DNA of 64,000 nucleotides from Kocuria tytonis (GCF_003226895.2 NZ_PNJG02000001.1:1054001-1118000), one strand, 5' to 3'; positions 28,634 to 48,044 are shown, numbered from the stretch's first letter. The notes: a model not told the origin generated them from the sequence alone. A program made the numbers and translations.

Positions 28634-29050
28634 TCATTCACCGCCTTCGCGACGCACGATGCGTGCCTTCATCGGGAGCTTGTGGATTGCCAGGCGCAGC
28701 GCCTCGCGCGCCACTTCCTCGCTCACGCCGGAGATCTCGAACATGACGCGTCCGGGCTTGACGTTGGCGATCCACCACTCGGGGGAGCCCTTGCCGGAAC
28801 CCATGCGGGTCTCGGCGGGCTTCTTGGTCAGGGGTCGGTCCGGGTAGATGTTGATCCAGACCTTGCCGCCACGCTTGATGTGACGGGTCATGGCGATACG
28901 CGCGGCCTCGATCTGACGGTTCGTGACGTACGCCGGGCTCATCGCCTGGATGCCCCACTCGCCGAACGTGACCTGGGTTCCGCCCTTGGCCTGACCCCGA
29001 CGACGCGGGTGGTGCTGCTTACGGAACTTCACACGACGTGGGATGAGCAT
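28634..29050 (-). CDS. rplP: 50S ribosomal protein uL16
   Basis: Late-assembly protein at the A-site/peptidyl-transferase area. 138 residues. [19 protein letters not shown] and [19 protein letters not shown] are signatures, and [16 protein letters not shown] holds the conserved Arg/Gly loop. One-base overlap with the rpsC stop (TAATG). Confidence 0.98.
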   Translation of the reverse strand: MLIPRRVKFRKQHHPRRRGQAKGGTQVTFGEWGIQAMSPAYVTNRQIEAARIAMTRHIKRGGKVWINIYPDRPLTKKPAETRMGSGKGSPEWWIANVKPGRVMFEISGVSEEVAREALRLAIHKLPMKARIVRREGGE

Positions 29051-29886
29051 TACTTACCACCCTCTGCGTTGGTCGCCTCCGCAGCGGAGTTCTGCTGCGG
29101 GGCTGCGGTGGTGTCGCGTTCGCGACGCCCACCGCGGTCGTTACGGTCATTCGGACGACGACGACGCTCGCCGCCACCGCCACCGCCGCGGCGGTCGTTG
29201 CGTCCGCGCGAGGACGGGGCAGCGGCCTGCTGGGCGGCCAGTTCCTTGTCGGTGAGGTCGCCCTTGTAGATCCAGACCTTCACGCCGATCCGGCCGAAGG
29301 TGGTCTTCGCCTCGAAGAAGCCGTAGTCGATGTTCGCGCGCAGGGTGTGCAGGGGCACACGGCCTTCGCGGTAGAACTCCGAGCGGGACATCTCCGCGCC
29401 GCCCAGACGACCGGCGCACTGGATCCGGATGCCCTTGGCGCCCGCGCGCTGCGCGGACTGGATGGCCTTCTTCATGGCGCGCCGGAACGCGACACGCGAG
29501 GCCAGCTGCTCGGCAACACCCTGGGCGACGAGCTGCGCGTCGATCTCCGGGTTCTTCACCTCGAGGATGTTCAGCTGGATCTGCTTGCCGGTGAGCTTCT
29601 CGAGCTCGCCGCGGATGCGGTCCGCCTCGGCGCCGCGGCGGCCGATCACGATGCCCGGACGCGCCGTGTGGATGTCCACGCGGACACGGTCACGGGTGCG
29701 CTCGATCTCGACCTTGGAGATCCCGGCGCGGTCCATGCCCTTGGACATGAGCTCGCGGATCTTGACGTCCTCGCGGATGTAGTCCTTGTAGCGCTGACCC
29801 GGCTGGTTGGAGTCCGCGTACCAGTGCGAGACGTGATCGGTGGTGATGCCCAGACGGAATCCGTTGGGGTTGATTTTCTGTCCCAC
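29050..29886 (-). CDS. rpsC: 30S ribosomal protein uS3 with Arg/Gly/Asn-rich C-terminal tail
   Basis: Head protein with a KH domain, part of the mRNA entry-channel helicase. 278 residues against about 233 in E. coli. Conserved core to about residue 215 ([10 protein letters not shown] near 201). The tail, residues 218-278, contains [20 protein letters not shown] and [12 protein letters not shown] before a neutral end. The DNA encoding it (29050-29235) is more repetitive than its surroundings. The rplV stop abuts the start. Confidence 0.97.
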   Translation of the reverse strand: MGQKINPNGFRLGITTDHVSHWYADSNQPGQRYKDYIREDVKIRELMSKGMDRAGISKVEIERTRDRVRVDIHTARPGIVIGRRGAEADRIRGELEKLTGKQIQLNILEVKNPEIDAQLVAQGVAEQLASRVAFRRAMKKAIQSAQRAGAKGIRIQCAGRLGGAEMSRSEFYREGRVPLHTLRANIDYGFFEAKTTFGRIGVKVWIYKGDLTDKELAAQQAAAPSSRGRNDRRGGGGGGERRRRPNDRNDRGGRRERDTTAAPQQNSAAEATNAEGGK

Positions 29887-30252
29887 TTAGCGGACCTCCT
29901 CCTTCTCCGGGGTCGCCACGACCACGGTCACGTGGCTCGTGCGCTTGTTGATGCGGTACGCACGGCCCTGGGCACGCGGCTGGAACCGCTTCATGGTGGG
30001 TCCCTCGTCCACGAAGGCCGCAGAGACCACGAGGTCTTCCGGCTTGAACGCGAGACCCTCGCGGTCGGCCTTCTGCCGGGCGTTCGCCACGGCGGATTCG
30101 AGAACCTTGAACACCGGCTCGGAAGCTGCCTGGGGGGCAAACTTCAGAATCGCCAATGCCTCATTCGCCTGCTGGCCACGAATCAGGTTGACGACGCGCC
30201 GGGCCTTCATAGGCGTCACGCGGATGTAGCGCGCAGATGCCTTGGCTTCCAT
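29887..30252 (-). CDS. rplV: 50S ribosomal protein uL22
   Basis: Lines the exit-tunnel constriction with uL4. 121 residues. It starts [21 protein letters not shown] and has the tunnel-loop region [19 protein letters not shown] intact, the site where macrolide-resistance changes occur in other species. 52 nt after rpsS. Confidence 0.98.
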   Translation of the reverse strand: MEAKASARYIRVTPMKARRVVNLIRGQQANEALAILKFAPQAASEPVFKVLESAVANARQKADREGLAFKPEDLVVSAAFVDEGPTMKRFQPRAQGRAYRINKRTSHVTVVVATPEKEEVR

Positions 30253-30304
30253 TGCTTTCCTTCTCTCGTCTTGTCGAAGAAGTGCAAGGTGCTCACCCGG
30301 TGGG

Positions 30305-30586
30305 TCAGCGACGCTTGCCCTTCTTGTCGTCCTTCACATGGCCGCGGAACGTGCGGGTGGGGGCGAACTCGCCGAGCTTGTGCCCGACCATCGACTCCGT
30401 GATGAACACCGGAACGTGCTTGCGTCCGTCGTGCACGGCGATCGTGTGACCGAGCATGTCGGGGATGATCATCGAGCGGCGGGACCACGTCTTGATGACG
30501 TTCTTGGTGCCCTTCTCGTTCTCCTTGGCGACCTTCACGAAGAGGTGCTGATCGACGAAAGGGCCCTTCTTGAGGCTGCGTGGCAT
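30305..30586 (-). CDS. rpsS: 30S ribosomal protein uS19
   Basis: Head protein near the A site. 93 residues, standard. [15 protein letters not shown] starts it and [22 protein letters not shown] ends it. 12 nt after rplB. Confidence 0.98.
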   Translation of the reverse strand: MPRSLKKGPFVDQHLFVKVAKENEKGTKNVIKTWSRRSMIIPDMLGHTIAVHDGRKHVPVFITESMVGHKLGEFAPTRTFRGHVKDDKKGKRR

Positions 30587-30598
30587 TAGTCAGGCTCC

Positions 30599-31438
<840 letters not shown>

Positions 31439-31469
31439 GTTTTGAGTTCCTCGTTAAAGTGGTCTCCGC

Positions 31470-31775
31470 TCAGGAGAGCGGACCGCCGAAGATGTCGATG
31501 GAGCCTTCCCGAAGGGACACGACGGCACGCTTGGTAGCCTTGCGCTGTCCCCAGCCGAAGCGAGTGCGCTTGCGCTTGCCGGGACGGTTGAGAGTGTTGA
31601 TGGACGCGACCTTCACACCGAAGATCTGCTCGATCGCATACTTGATCTCGGTCTTGTTCGAGGCCGGGTCCACCTGGAAGGTGTACTTGCCCTCGTCGAT
31701 CAGGCCGTAGGACTTCTCGGAGACCACGGGACGGATGATGACGTCGCGCGGGTCCTTGTTGTAGATGGCGCTCAC
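31470..31775 (-). CDS. rplW: 50S ribosomal protein uL23
   Basis: Docking site for trigger factor and SRP at the tunnel exit. 101 residues. [23 protein letters not shown] and the [16 protein letters not shown] loop are signatures. GTG start overlapping the rplD stop by 4 nt. Confidence 0.97.
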   Translation of the reverse strand: MSAIYNKDPRDVIIRPVVSEKSYGLIDEGKYTFQVDPASNKTEIKYAIEQIFGVKVASINTLNRPGKRKRTRFGWGQRKATKRAVVSLREGSIDIFGGPLS

Positions 31776-32392
31776 TTGGCGTCCTCCTGCTTGCTACCGG
31801 ACGCGGCTGCGACGAACGACTCGTAAGCGGCCTTGGTGAAGACCACGTCGTCCGAGACGAGCACGTCGTACGTGTTGAGCTGGTCGGCGTACACGGCGTG
31901 CACGTTGACCAGGTTGCGCACGGACAGTGCGGCATTGTCCTCGCCGCGGCCCAGCACGACCAGCAGGTTCTTGCGCTCGGAGATCGAACGCAGCGCCTCC
32001 TTGGCGGCCTTCGTGGACGGTTGCGCGCCGCCCAGTTCCGCCACCACGTGGATGCGGCCGTTGCGGGCCCGGTCCGAGAGGGCACCGCGCAGGGCGGCGG
32101 CCTTCATCTTCTTGGGCGTGCGCTGGGAGTAGTCACGCGGCGTGGGGCCGTGCACCACGCCACCACCGGTCATGTGAGGGGCGCGGATGGAGCCCTGACG
32201 AGCCCGGCCGGTGCCCTTCTGCTTGAACGGCTTGCGACCTGCGCCGGAGACCTCGGCGCGGGTCTTGGTCTTGTGCGTGCCCTGACGGGCAGCGGCCAGC
32301 TGTGCCACGACGACCTGGTGCAGCAGAGCCACATTGGTCTGGGCGTCGAAGATCTCAGCGGGCAGCTCGACGCTGACGGTTTCAGTTGCCAT
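31772..32392 (-). CDS. rplD: 50S ribosomal protein uL4
   Basis: Tunnel-constriction protein; in E. coli free L4 represses the S10 operon. 206 residues. The tunnel loop [33 protein letters not shown]-type region is intact. The ATG at 32392 is preferred over a TTG three codons upstream because GGGAG lies 9-10 nt before it and homologues begin MA-T. 5 nt after rplC. Confidence 0.97.
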   Translation of the reverse strand: MATETVSVELPAEIFDAQTNVALLHQVVVAQLAAARQGTHKTKTRAEVSGAGRKPFKQKGTGRARQGSIRAPHMTGGGVVHGPTPRDYSQRTPKKMKAAALRGALSDRARNGRIHVVAELGGAQPSTKAAKEALRSISERKNLLVVLGRGEDNAALSVRNLVNVHAVYADQLNTYDVLVSDDVVFTKAAYESFVAAASGSKQEDAK

Positions 32393-32397
32393 GGGTA

Positions 32398-33054
32398 TCA
32401 AGCTCCCTTCACGGTGGAACGGACGAGGACGACCGATCCCTTGGGGCCCGGCAGGGCGCCCTTGATGAGCAGCAGGGAGTTCTCGGCGTCCACCGCGTGC
32501 ACGGTCAGGTTCATGGTGGTGTGGCGGGCGTTGCCCATCCGACCGGCCATGCGCATGCCCTTGAACACGCGTGCGGGGTACGACGCGCCGCCGATGGAGC
32601 CCGGCTTGCGGTGGTTCTTGTGCGCACCGTGGGAGGCACCCACGCCGGAGAAGCCGTGACGCTTCATCACACCGGCCGTGCCCTTGCCCTTGGTGGTGCC
32701 GACGACGTCGACCTTGGCGCCGGCCTCGAAGAGCTCCACGGACAGTTCCTGCCCCAGCTCGTACTCGGCGGCGTCGGACGTACGGAGTTCGACGACGTGG
32801 CGGCGGGGCGTCACGCCTGCGGCGGCGAAGTGACCGGCCAGGGGCTTGGTCACCTTGCGGGGATCGATCGCACCGAAGCCGATCTGGACGGCGTTGTAGC
32901 CGTCCTTGTCCTCGTTACGCAGCTGCGTCACGACGTTGGAGTCGGCCTTGACCACGGTCACCGGCACGAACTTCCCGTTCTCGTCCCAGACCTGGGTCAT
33001 GCCGAGCTTGGTGCCCAGCAGGCCCTTCACCTGGCGTTCGAAAGTGGTAGTCAT
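32398..33054 (-). CDS. rplC: 50S ribosomal protein uL3
   Basis: Early-assembly protein reaching the peptidyl-transferase centre. 218 residues. [19 protein letters not shown] at the N-terminus and [22 protein letters not shown], which holds the PTC-reaching loop, are signatures. 16 nt after rpsJ. Confidence 0.98.
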   Translation of the reverse strand: MTTTFERQVKGLLGTKLGMTQVWDENGKFVPVTVVKADSNVVTQLRNEDKDGYNAVQIGFGAIDPRKVTKPLAGHFAAAGVTPRRHVVELRTSDAAEYELGQELSVELFEAGAKVDVVGTTKGKGTAGVMKRHGFSGVGASHGAHKNHRKPGSIGGASYPARVFKGMRMAGRMGNARHTTMNLTVHAVDAENSLLLIKGALPGPKGSVVLVRSTVKGA

Positions 33055-33070
33055 TGGGGTGCGATCCTTT

Positions 33071-33379
33071 TTACAGCTTGATTTCGATGTTCACGTCAGC
33101 GGGCAGGTCGAGACGCATGAGCGAGTCGACAGCCTTGGGCGTGGGGTCGATGATGTCGATCAGCCGCTTGTGCGTGCGCATCTCGAAGTGCTCACGGCTG
33201 TCCTTGTACTTGTGCGGCGAGCGGATCACGCAGTACACATTCTTCTCGGTGGGCAGCGGAACGGGTCCCACCACCGTGGCACCTGCGCGCGTCACCGTCT
33301 CAACGATCTTCCGGGCCGAGACGTCGATGACCTCGTGGTCATAGGACTTCAGCCGGATGCGGATTTTTTGTCCCGCCAT
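33071..33379 (-). CDS. rpsJ: 30S ribosomal protein uS10
   Basis: Head protein; as NusE it also acts in transcription antitermination with NusB. 102 residues. [19 protein letters not shown] starts it, which fixes the ATG at 33379 against a 27-codon upstream extension. First gene of the S10 operon, behind a leader of about 350 nt. Confidence 0.98.
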
Positions 33380-33736
33380 GGCGTCGTGACTCTCTTTCTT
33401 CAAGTACTTCCCTGTATGGAGTCCAGGACTCCTTGTGTTCGGCGGGCTTCTGCCCACCACCCCGCACAGACTGAATCCGGAACGAGAGATCCGGGTTCCT
33501 CACCCTGCCGGGGCTCCGGCACCCGAACTCGGGCGTGTCGCGCTGGGCGACAGCCACGGGTCCACACAATGACGTGGTGCCGGTGAAGACTGGTTGTTCG
33601 CGGCACACTCGCGCGGGCACCGGTGCATCACGGTTGCTTCGGCTGCACACGTGCTCCGCACCCGGTTCTCGCGATGGACGTCGTGCTCGTGCGAGGCGCG
33701 TGGAGAACTTGCGCCGCTGAGCGAACAACAGCGGCC

Positions 33737-33766
33737 ATTCTGCCAGAGATGCGGACGCGGGCGCAA
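33737..33766 (-). promoter_or_regulatory. Promoter of the S10 operon
   Basis: TTGCGC, 18-nt spacer, CAGAAT. Predicted transcript start near 33730. Confidence 0.6.
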
Positions 33767-33833
33767 ACCCTGACCGCCGGCGCGGTGCACCGCGCTCCGA
33801 GCGCAGGTCCCGGGGCCGGGACCGTGGACATGC

Positions 33834-33869
33834 GAATGCCCCGCAATCCTTGCGGATCGCGGGGCATTC
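33834..33869 (-). terminator. Terminator after tuf
   Basis: GAATGCCCCGC/GCGGGGCATTC plus ATCC/GGAT after one mismatch, TTGC loop; 15 bp. It begins 42 nt past the tuf stop. No U-tract. Confidence 0.85.
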
Positions 33870-33910
33870 GCGGGATCGACTCAGCGTCTCACCCGATCAT
33901 CGGGCATGAA

Positions 33911-35101
33911 TCACTTGATGATCTTGGTGACACGGCCGGAGCCCACGGTGCGGCCACCCTCACGGATGGCGAAGCCGAGGCCGTCCTCCATGGCGATGGG
34001 CTGGATGAGCTCCACCGTCATCTCGGTGTTGTCGCCGGGCATGACCATCTCGGTGCCCTCGGGCAGCGTGATGACGCCGGTGACGTCCGTGGTACGGAAG
34101 TAGAACTGCGGGCGGTAGTTCGAGTAGAACGGGTTGTGTCGCCCGCCCTCTTCCTTGGACAGGATGTAGACGTTGGCCTCGAAGTCGGTGTGCGGGGTGA
34201 TGGAACCCGGCTTGCACACGACCTGTCCGCGCTCGACGTCGTCACGCTTGAGACCGCGGAGCAGCAGACCGCAGTTCTCGCCGGCCATGGCCTCGTCCAT
34301 CTGCTTGTGGAACATCTCGATGCCGGTCACCGTGGTTTTCTGGACGGGACGGATGCCCACGATCTCGACCTCGGAGTTGATCGGCAGGGTGCCGCGCTCG
34401 GCGCGACCCGTCACCACGGTACCGCGACCGGTGATGGTGAAGACGTCCTCGATGGGCATCAGGAAGGGCTTGTCGGTGTCGCGCACGGGGTCCGGGACGT
34501 TCTCGTCCACGGCCTCCATGAGGTCCTCGACGGACTTGACCCACTCGGCGTCGCCCTCGAGGGCCTTCAGGGCGGAGACGCGCACCACGGGGGCGTTGTC
34601 GCCGTCGAAGCCCTGGTCCGACAGCAGCTCGCGGACCTCCATCTCGACGAGGTCGAGCAGCTCTTCGTCGTCGACCATGTCGGACTTGTTCAGCGCCACC
34701 AGCAGGTAGGGCACGCCCACCTGGCGGGCGAGCAGCACGTGCTCGCGGGTCTGGGCCATGGGGCCGTCGGTGGCGGCGACCACGAGGATCGCGCCGTCCA
34801 TCTGAGCGGCACCGGTGATCATGTTCTTCACGTAGTCGGCGTGACCGGGGGCGTCCACGTGGGCGTAGTGACGCTTGTCGGTCTGGTACTCGATGTGCGC
34901 GATGTTGATCGTGATGCCGCGCTGCTTCTCCTCCGGGGCGGAGTCGATGGCACCGAAGTCGCGCTGCTCGTTGACGTCCGGGTACTTGTCGGCCAGGACC
35001 TTGGAGATCGCAGCGGTGAGCGTGGTCTTGCCGTGGTCAACGTGGCCGATGGTGCCAATGTTGAGGTGCGGCTTGGTGCGCTCGAACTTGGCCTTCGCCA
35101 T
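33911..35101 (-). CDS. tuf: Elongation factor Tu
   Basis: GTPase that brings aminoacyl-tRNA to the ribosome. 396 residues, standard. G1 GHVDHGKT at residue 19, DAPGHADY near 82, NKSD near 137. The sequence is wild-type-like throughout. AGGAGG precedes the ATG. A hairpin after fusA and a promoter in the intergenic gap indicate extra transcription of tuf on top of str-operon read-through. Confidence 0.99.
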   Translation of the reverse strand: MAKAKFERTKPHLNIGTIGHVDHGKTTLTAAISKVLADKYPDVNEQRDFGAIDSAPEEKQRGITINIAHIEYQTDKRHYAHVDAPGHADYVKNMITGAAQMDGAILVVAATDGPMAQTREHVLLARQVGVPYLLVALNKSDMVDDEELLDLVEMEVRELLSDQGFDGDNAPVVRVSALKALEGDAEWVKSVEDLMEAVDENVPDPVRDTDKPFLMPIEDVFTITGRGTVVTGRAERGTLPINSEVEIVGIRPVQKTTVTGIEMFHKQMDEAMAGENCGLLLRGLKRDDVERGQVVCKPGSITPHTDFEANVYILSKEEGGRHNPFYSNYRPQFYFRTTDVTGVITLPEGTEMVMPGDNTEMTVELIQPIAMEDGLGFAIREGGRTVGSGRVTKIIK

Positions 35102-35206
35102 GATGTGTTCCTCCTAGAACATTGAGGTGAGACTTGCTCGACTGCTCCGGGCCCCGGAGCATGTGACCACAGCGCATCGGCGCTGAGCGTGTCGAAACCT
35201 GTGCAA

Positions 35207-35235
35207 GTCTACTTCTGGATTGTGAATTTACTGAA
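35207..35235 (-). promoter_or_regulatory. Candidate tuf promoter
   Basis: TTCAGT, 17-nt spacer, TAGACT in a locally AT-rich stretch between fusA and tuf. Leader about 100 nt. Confidence 0.5.
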
Positions 35236-35239
35236 ATTT

Positions 35240-35253
35240 CGGGGCGAACCCCG
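35240..35253 (-). terminator. Small hairpin after fusA
   Basis: CGGGG/CCCCG closed by TTCG on the minus strand, followed by AAATTT, immediately past the fusA stop. Probably a partial terminator or 3'-end stabiliser. Confidence 0.45.
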
Positions 35254-35258
35254 GTGGC

Positions 35259-37373
<2,115 letters not shown>

Positions 37374-37410
37374 GATGGTTCCCTTCGTAAAAGGTGGTGC
37401 CGGGCCCTGG

Positions 37411-37440
37411 TGTCGGCCCCGCCTGTGGGCGGGGCCGACA
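37411..37440 (-). terminator. Hairpin between rpsG and fusA
   Basis: Perfect 13-bp stem (TGTCGGCCCCGCC) with a 4-nt loop, starting 13 nt past the rpsG stop; a TTTT occurs about 20 nt further on. No promoter is obvious before fusA, so this is probably an attenuator or processing site. Confidence 0.6.
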
Positions 37441-37453
37441 GGACTACCGAATT

Positions 37454-37924
37454 TTACCAGCGGTAGTGGGCGAAGGCCTTGTTGGATTCGGCCATCTTGT
37501 GAGTGTCCTCGCGGCGCTTGACGGCGGCACCGAGACCGTTGGAGGCATCCAGGATCTCGTTCTGCAGCCGCTCGGTCATGGTGTTCTCACGACGGGCCTT
37601 GGAGTAGCCCACGAGCCAGCGCAGGGACAGCGCCTGGGCGCGGCCGGCCTTGACCTCGACGGGCACCTGGTAGGTGGCGCCGCCGACACGACGGGAGCGG
37701 ACCTCGAGGGCCGGCTTCACGTTCTCGAGGGCCTTCTTCAGGGTGGCCACGGGATCGGAGTTGGTCTTGTTGCGCACACCCTCGAGGGCACCGTAGACGA
37801 TGCGCTCGGCGGTGGACTTCTTGCCGTCCTGCAGGACCTTGTTGATCAGCTGCGTGACCACGGGCGAGCCGTAGACGGGATCGACGACGAGGGGGCGCTT
37901 GGGAGCGGGACCTTTACGGGGCAT
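37454..37924 (-). CDS. rpsG: 30S ribosomal protein uS7
   Basis: Head-assembly primary binder; in E. coli it represses str-operon translation. 156 residues. [20 protein letters not shown] starts it and fixes the [23 protein letters not shown] is near the C-terminus. One-base overlap with the rpsL stop (TAATG), so it is coupled. Confidence 0.98.
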   Translation of the reverse strand: MPRKGPAPKRPLVVDPVYGSPVVTQLINKVLQDGKKSTAERIVYGALEGVRNKTNSDPVATLKKALENVKPALEVRSRRVGGATYQVPVEVKAGRAQALSLRWLVGYSKARRENTMTERLQNEILDASNGLGAAVKRREDTHKMAESNKAFAHYRW

Positions 37925-38298
37925 TACTTCTTCTCCTTCTTCGCGCCGTAGCGGGAGCGAGCCTGCTGACGGCCCTTGACACCCTGGGTGTCGAGCGCGC
38001 CGCGCACGATCTTGTAGCGGACACCCGGCAGGTCCTTCACACGACCGCCGCGCACGAGCACGATGGAGTGCTCCTGCAGGTTGTGGCCCTCGCCGGGGAT
38101 GTAGGCGGTGACCTCGATGCCGCCGTTGAGCTTCACACGCGCCACCTTGCGCAGCGCGGAGTTCGGCTTCTTCGGGGTGGTGGTGAACACGCGGGTGCAG
38201 ACGCCGCGCTTCATGGGGTTGCCCTTGAGCGCGGGAGCCTTGGTCTTCACGACCTTGGAGTGCCGGCCCTTGCGGACCAGTTGCTGAATGGTTGGCAC
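37924..38298 (-). CDS. rpsL: 30S ribosomal protein uS12
   Basis: Decoding-centre protein. 124 residues. [16 protein letters not shown] starts it; [19 protein letters not shown] and [14 protein letters not shown] carry the Lys residues at which streptomycin-resistance changes occur elsewhere, and both are wild type. GTG start with AGGAGG upstream. First gene of the str operon, separated here from rpoC by pcaJI. Confidence 0.98.
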   Translation of the reverse strand: MPTIQQLVRKGRHSKVVKTKAPALKGNPMKRGVCTRVFTTTPKKPNSALRKVARVKLNGGIEVTAYIPGEGHNLQEHSIVLVRGGRVKDLPGVRYKIVRGALDTQGVKGRQQARSRYGAKKEKK

Positions 38299-38514
38299 AG
38301 TGCCTCCTGGTTGAGCGGTGCCCGGTGTGTGCCGGGCCCGCCGATGACGGAACATTGATCCCGGGGACCCGGTGCGCGCGTCTCGGCCGGGGTCGGGGCG
38401 CACATGCACGCGAGCATGACGAAAGATGGCATCTAGGTACAGGGGGCGTACCGCAGGACGGAGTCCGATTTGCCATCTCATTGCAGACTGCCCGGAATCG
38501 AGCAATTCTGGGCT

Positions 38515-38543
38515 ATCGTACCAGCTTCCCGCCACCGCGTGAA
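38515..38543 (-). promoter_or_regulatory. Promoter of rpsL-rpsG-fusA
   Basis: TTCACG, 17-nt spacer, TACGAT (TTTCAC at 18 nt is an alternative -35). Predicted start near 38508. Confidence 0.5.
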
Positions 38544-38549
38544 AACCGG

Positions 38550-38602
38550 CTCCGCCCACGTGGCCGCCCCTCGGCCGGGCCACGGCGCCGGTCCGGGCGG
38601 AG
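38550..38602 (-). terminator. Candidate terminator after pcaJ
   Basis: Outer stem CTCCGCCC/GGGCGGAG enclosing GTGGCC/GGCCAC, about 18 nt past the pcaJ stop. No U-tract. Confidence 0.5.
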
Positions 38603-38619
38603 CACTCAGGGGCTGCGGG

Positions 38620-39279
38620 TCACGCGGCCGGGGCGAGTGCCACGTCAACCCGCCCGACCAGCTCGTCGAAGCCGATGCCGAAGGTCTCCCGGACCGTGAA
38701 ACGGCCGTCGGCGATCTCGAACACGGCGAGGTCCGTGTACACGCGGGACACGCACGCCACCCCGGTGAGCGGCATGGTGCAGCGTTCGACCAGCTTGGGC
38801 CGCCCGTCCCTGGCCATGAGGCCCATCATCACGAACGTCTGCCTGGCCCCGGTGGCCAGGTCCATGGCACCGCCCACGGCAGGGATCGCGTCCGGCTCGC
38901 CCGTGTGCCAGTTGGCCAGGTTCCCCTCCCGATCCACCTGGAACGCGCCCAGGACGCAGCAGTCCAGGTGACCGCCGCGCATCATGGCGAAGGAGTCCGC
39001 GTGGTGGAAGTACGAGCATCCCCGCGTCTCCAGCACGGGAGCCTTGCCGGCGTTGGTGAGGTCCGGGTCCACGTCCTCCCCGTGTGCCAGGCCACCCATT
39101 CCGAGCATGCCGTTCTCGGTGTGGAGGGTGACGTGGTCCGCGGGGCCCAGGTGGTCGGACACCAGCGTGGGCTGCCCGATCCCGAGGTTCACGTAGGAGC
39201 CCGCGGGGATGTCGCGGGCCACGACCGCCGCGAGCTCGTGGGGTGTCAGGGGATGGTCCCTGGTGCGCGGAACGCTCAT
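38620..39279 (-). CDS. pcaJ: 3-oxoadipate (3-oxoacid) CoA-transferase subunit B
   Basis: Beta subunit of a family I CoA-transferase that moves CoA from succinyl-CoA to 3-oxoadipate, the penultimate step of the beta-ketoadipate pathway. 219 residues. IPAGSYVNLGIGQPTLV near the N-terminus; the catalytic Glu is in HTENGMLGMGG near residue 51; SFAMMRGGHLD and PAVGGAMDLATGARQ are strongly PcaJ/ScoB-like. The ATG overlaps pcaI by 4 nt (ATGA). Acetoacetate (ScoB) remains an alternative substrate. Confidence 0.85.
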   Translation of the reverse strand: MSVPRTRDHPLTPHELAAVVARDIPAGSYVNLGIGQPTLVSDHLGPADHVTLHTENGMLGMGGLAHGEDVDPDLTNAGKAPVLETRGCSYFHHADSFAMMRGGHLDCCVLGAFQVDREGNLANWHTGEPDAIPAVGGAMDLATGARQTFVMMGLMARDGRPKLVERCTMPLTGVACVSRVYTDLAVFEIADGRFTVRETFGIGFDELVGRVDVALAPAA

Positions 39280-39974
39280 GCCGCACCACCCGCTGGCGGG
39301 TCCTGCTGCCCGGGGGAAGCGATCCGCACCACGGTGTCCACGTAGATCCCGGGAGTGACGACGACCTCCGGGTCGATCCCGCCCCGCTCCACGAGCTCGG
39401 CGACCTGCACGATGGAGTGCCCGGCCGCCGCGGCCATGACGGGGCCGAAGTTCCGGGCCGTCTTCCGGTAGACCAGGTTCCCGGCGCGGTCCGCCCGGTG
39501 CGCCCTGGTCAGGGAGAAGTCGGCGTGCAGTGCGTGCTCCAGCACCTGGTGCCTGCCGTCCAGTTCCCGCACCTCCTTGCCCTCCGCCAGAGGTGTGCCG
39601 TAACCGGTGGGCGTGAAGAACGCCCCGATCCCTGCCCCCGCCGCGCGGATCCGTTCCGCCAGGTTGCCCTGGGGCACCACCTCGAGCTCGATCTGCCCGG
39701 CCCGGTACTTCCGGTCGAAGTGCCACGAGTCCGCCTGCCGGGGATACGAGCAGATCATCTTCCGCACCCGTCCGAGCCTGATGAGCTCGGCGAGGCCCAC
39801 GTCCCCGTTGCCGGCGTTGTTGCTGACCACGGTGAGCCCGGAGGCGCCCTGGGCGATCAGAGCGTCGATGAGCTCCACGGGCTGCCCGGCCACGCCGAAG
39901 CCCCCGATCATCACGCACGCACCGTCGTGCACGGGCGCCACCGCGGCTGCCGCGCTGTCTGCGATCTCGAGCAT
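39276..39974 (-). CDS. pcaI: 3-oxoadipate (3-oxoacid) CoA-transferase subunit A
   Basis: Alpha subunit partner of PcaJ. 232 residues. VMIGGFGVAGQPVELIDALI, SNNAGNGDVGLAEL, VRKMICSYPRQADSWHFD and GAFFTPTGYGTPLAEGKE run in the order seen in PcaI proteins, which is why 3-oxoadipate is favoured over acetoacetate. GAGGAAG lies 8 nt before the ATG at 39974; an in-frame extension upstream is not protein-like. No other pca gene is visible nearby. Confidence 0.85.
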   Translation of the reverse strand: MLEIADSAAAAVAPVHDGACVMIGGFGVAGQPVELIDALIAQGASGLTVVSNNAGNGDVGLAELIRLGRVRKMICSYPRQADSWHFDRKYRAGQIELEVVPQGNLAERIRAAGAGIGAFFTPTGYGTPLAEGKEVRELDGRHQVLEHALHADFSLTRAHRADRAGNLVYRKTARNFGPVMAAAAGHSIVQVAELVERGGIDPEVVVTPGIYVDTVVRIASPGQQDPPAGGAA

Positions 39975-40215
39975 GCTGTGTCTTCCTCGGTGGTCCTGTG
40001 CCGTGGCTGCGGCCGGGCTGCCGCCCTCCCCCGGCTCGTGCGGTGCGCAGGTTCCGTCCGCACCGTCCGCGCAGGGGCGCGGTGGTTGCCGCATGGAGAC
40101 ATGTTCGCATGGCCAGCACGGCGATGCAGGTTCTTCTTCCCGCCGGCGGTACGCGGGACCCGCGGCTCGGCCAGGGGTGACGTTCACCGGTTTGATGTGG
40201 CCGTTCCGGCAGTAA

Positions 40216-40235
40216 GTCAACCCAAACGGGTTGTC
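40216..40235. promoter_or_regulatory. Candidate operator upstream of pcaI
   Basis: GTCAACCC, 4-nt spacer, GGGTTGTC: an inverted repeat with one mismatch. One arm overlaps TTGACT, a possible -35 for pcaI. Size and symmetry would fit a dimeric regulator, but no regulator gene lies nearby. Confidence 0.35.
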
Positions 40236-40371
40236 ACGACGACGGGGCTCCCGAAAACCCGGACCCGACAACCTGCATCGTTTGCCGGGGTGTCGACGCG
40301 CACGGCGGCATGGTTCACCGCCCCGGTCCCCCCGCCGCCTCCGCGCACCGTCCGCCGTCCGGGTACGACGA

Positions 40372-40412
40372 AGCCCGGGTGGTCCTCCCTGGGGAGGAGG
40401 CCCACCCGGGCT
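40372..40412 (-). terminator. Terminator of rpoBC
   Basis: AGCCCGGGTGG/CCACCCGGGCT with inner TCCTCC/GGAGGA, beginning 75 nt past the rpoC stop. No U-tract. Confidence 0.8.
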
Positions 40413-40486
40413 CCCTGCCGGTCTCAGCGGCCCGTCACCCGGGACTCACCGCACTCGTGGGTGCGGCGTCCCGGGTTGCGATCCGC

Positions 40487-44377
<3,891 letters not shown>

Positions 44378-44442
44378 AAGGTCCTGTCCCTCTTTCGTAA
44401 AATCCTGAAGTGTGTCGGGCTGAGCTGTGGGCGAGCGGGGTC

Positions 44443-47952
<3,510 letters not shown>

Positions 47953-48004
47953 GATGTGATCCTTCCACAGACATGCAGTGAATACGCGAGGTTCCCGGGG
48001 AGAG

Positions 48005-48044
48005 AAAAAGGGGCCGGTTTTCGATGCTCGTCGACAACCGCCCC
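48005..48044 (-). terminator. Terminator-like hairpin with U-tract in the rpoB leader
   Basis: GGGGC/GCCCC and GGTT/AACC (one bulged G), then inner TCGA/TCGA, followed on the minus strand by TTTTTCTCT. It lies downstream of the rpoB promoter and upstream of the rpoB start, so rpoBC transcripts from that promoter must read through it. It resembles an attenuator. Confidence 0.7.

Larger units (their letters stand above)
33380..33910 (-). other. Gap between tuf and rpsJ: terminator, promoter, S10 leader
   Basis: No gene is supported. On the minus strand: the tuf terminator (33834-33869), the S10 promoter (33737-33766), then a leader of about 350 nt. The leader holds small hairpins, for example TGCCGG/CCGGCA and GGAGTC/GACTCC shortly before rpsJ. 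E. coli controls this operon through L4 binding its leader; whether this unrelated leader does so is unknown. Confidence 0.7.
38299..38619 (-). other. Gap between pcaJ and rpsL
   Basis: No gene is supported. It holds the pcaJ terminator-like fold (38550-38602), the str promoter (38515-38543) and a leader of about 210 nt before rpsL. Nothing else recognisable. Confidence 0.65.
39975..40486 (-). other. Gap between rpoC and pcaI
   Basis: No gene is supported. On the minus strand it holds the rpoC terminator (40372-40412), a palindromic candidate operator (40216-40235) overlapping a TTGACT hexamer, and about 240 nt of further upstream sequence before pcaI. A clear -10 matching the TTGACT is missing (CATCAA at 17 nt is poor). 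Confidence 0.6.

Noticed and set aside
33623-33910. Possible small genes on either strand in the tuf-rpsJ gap
   Set aside because: Frames are arginine/proline-rich, cross the promoter and terminator, and have no ribosome-binding site.
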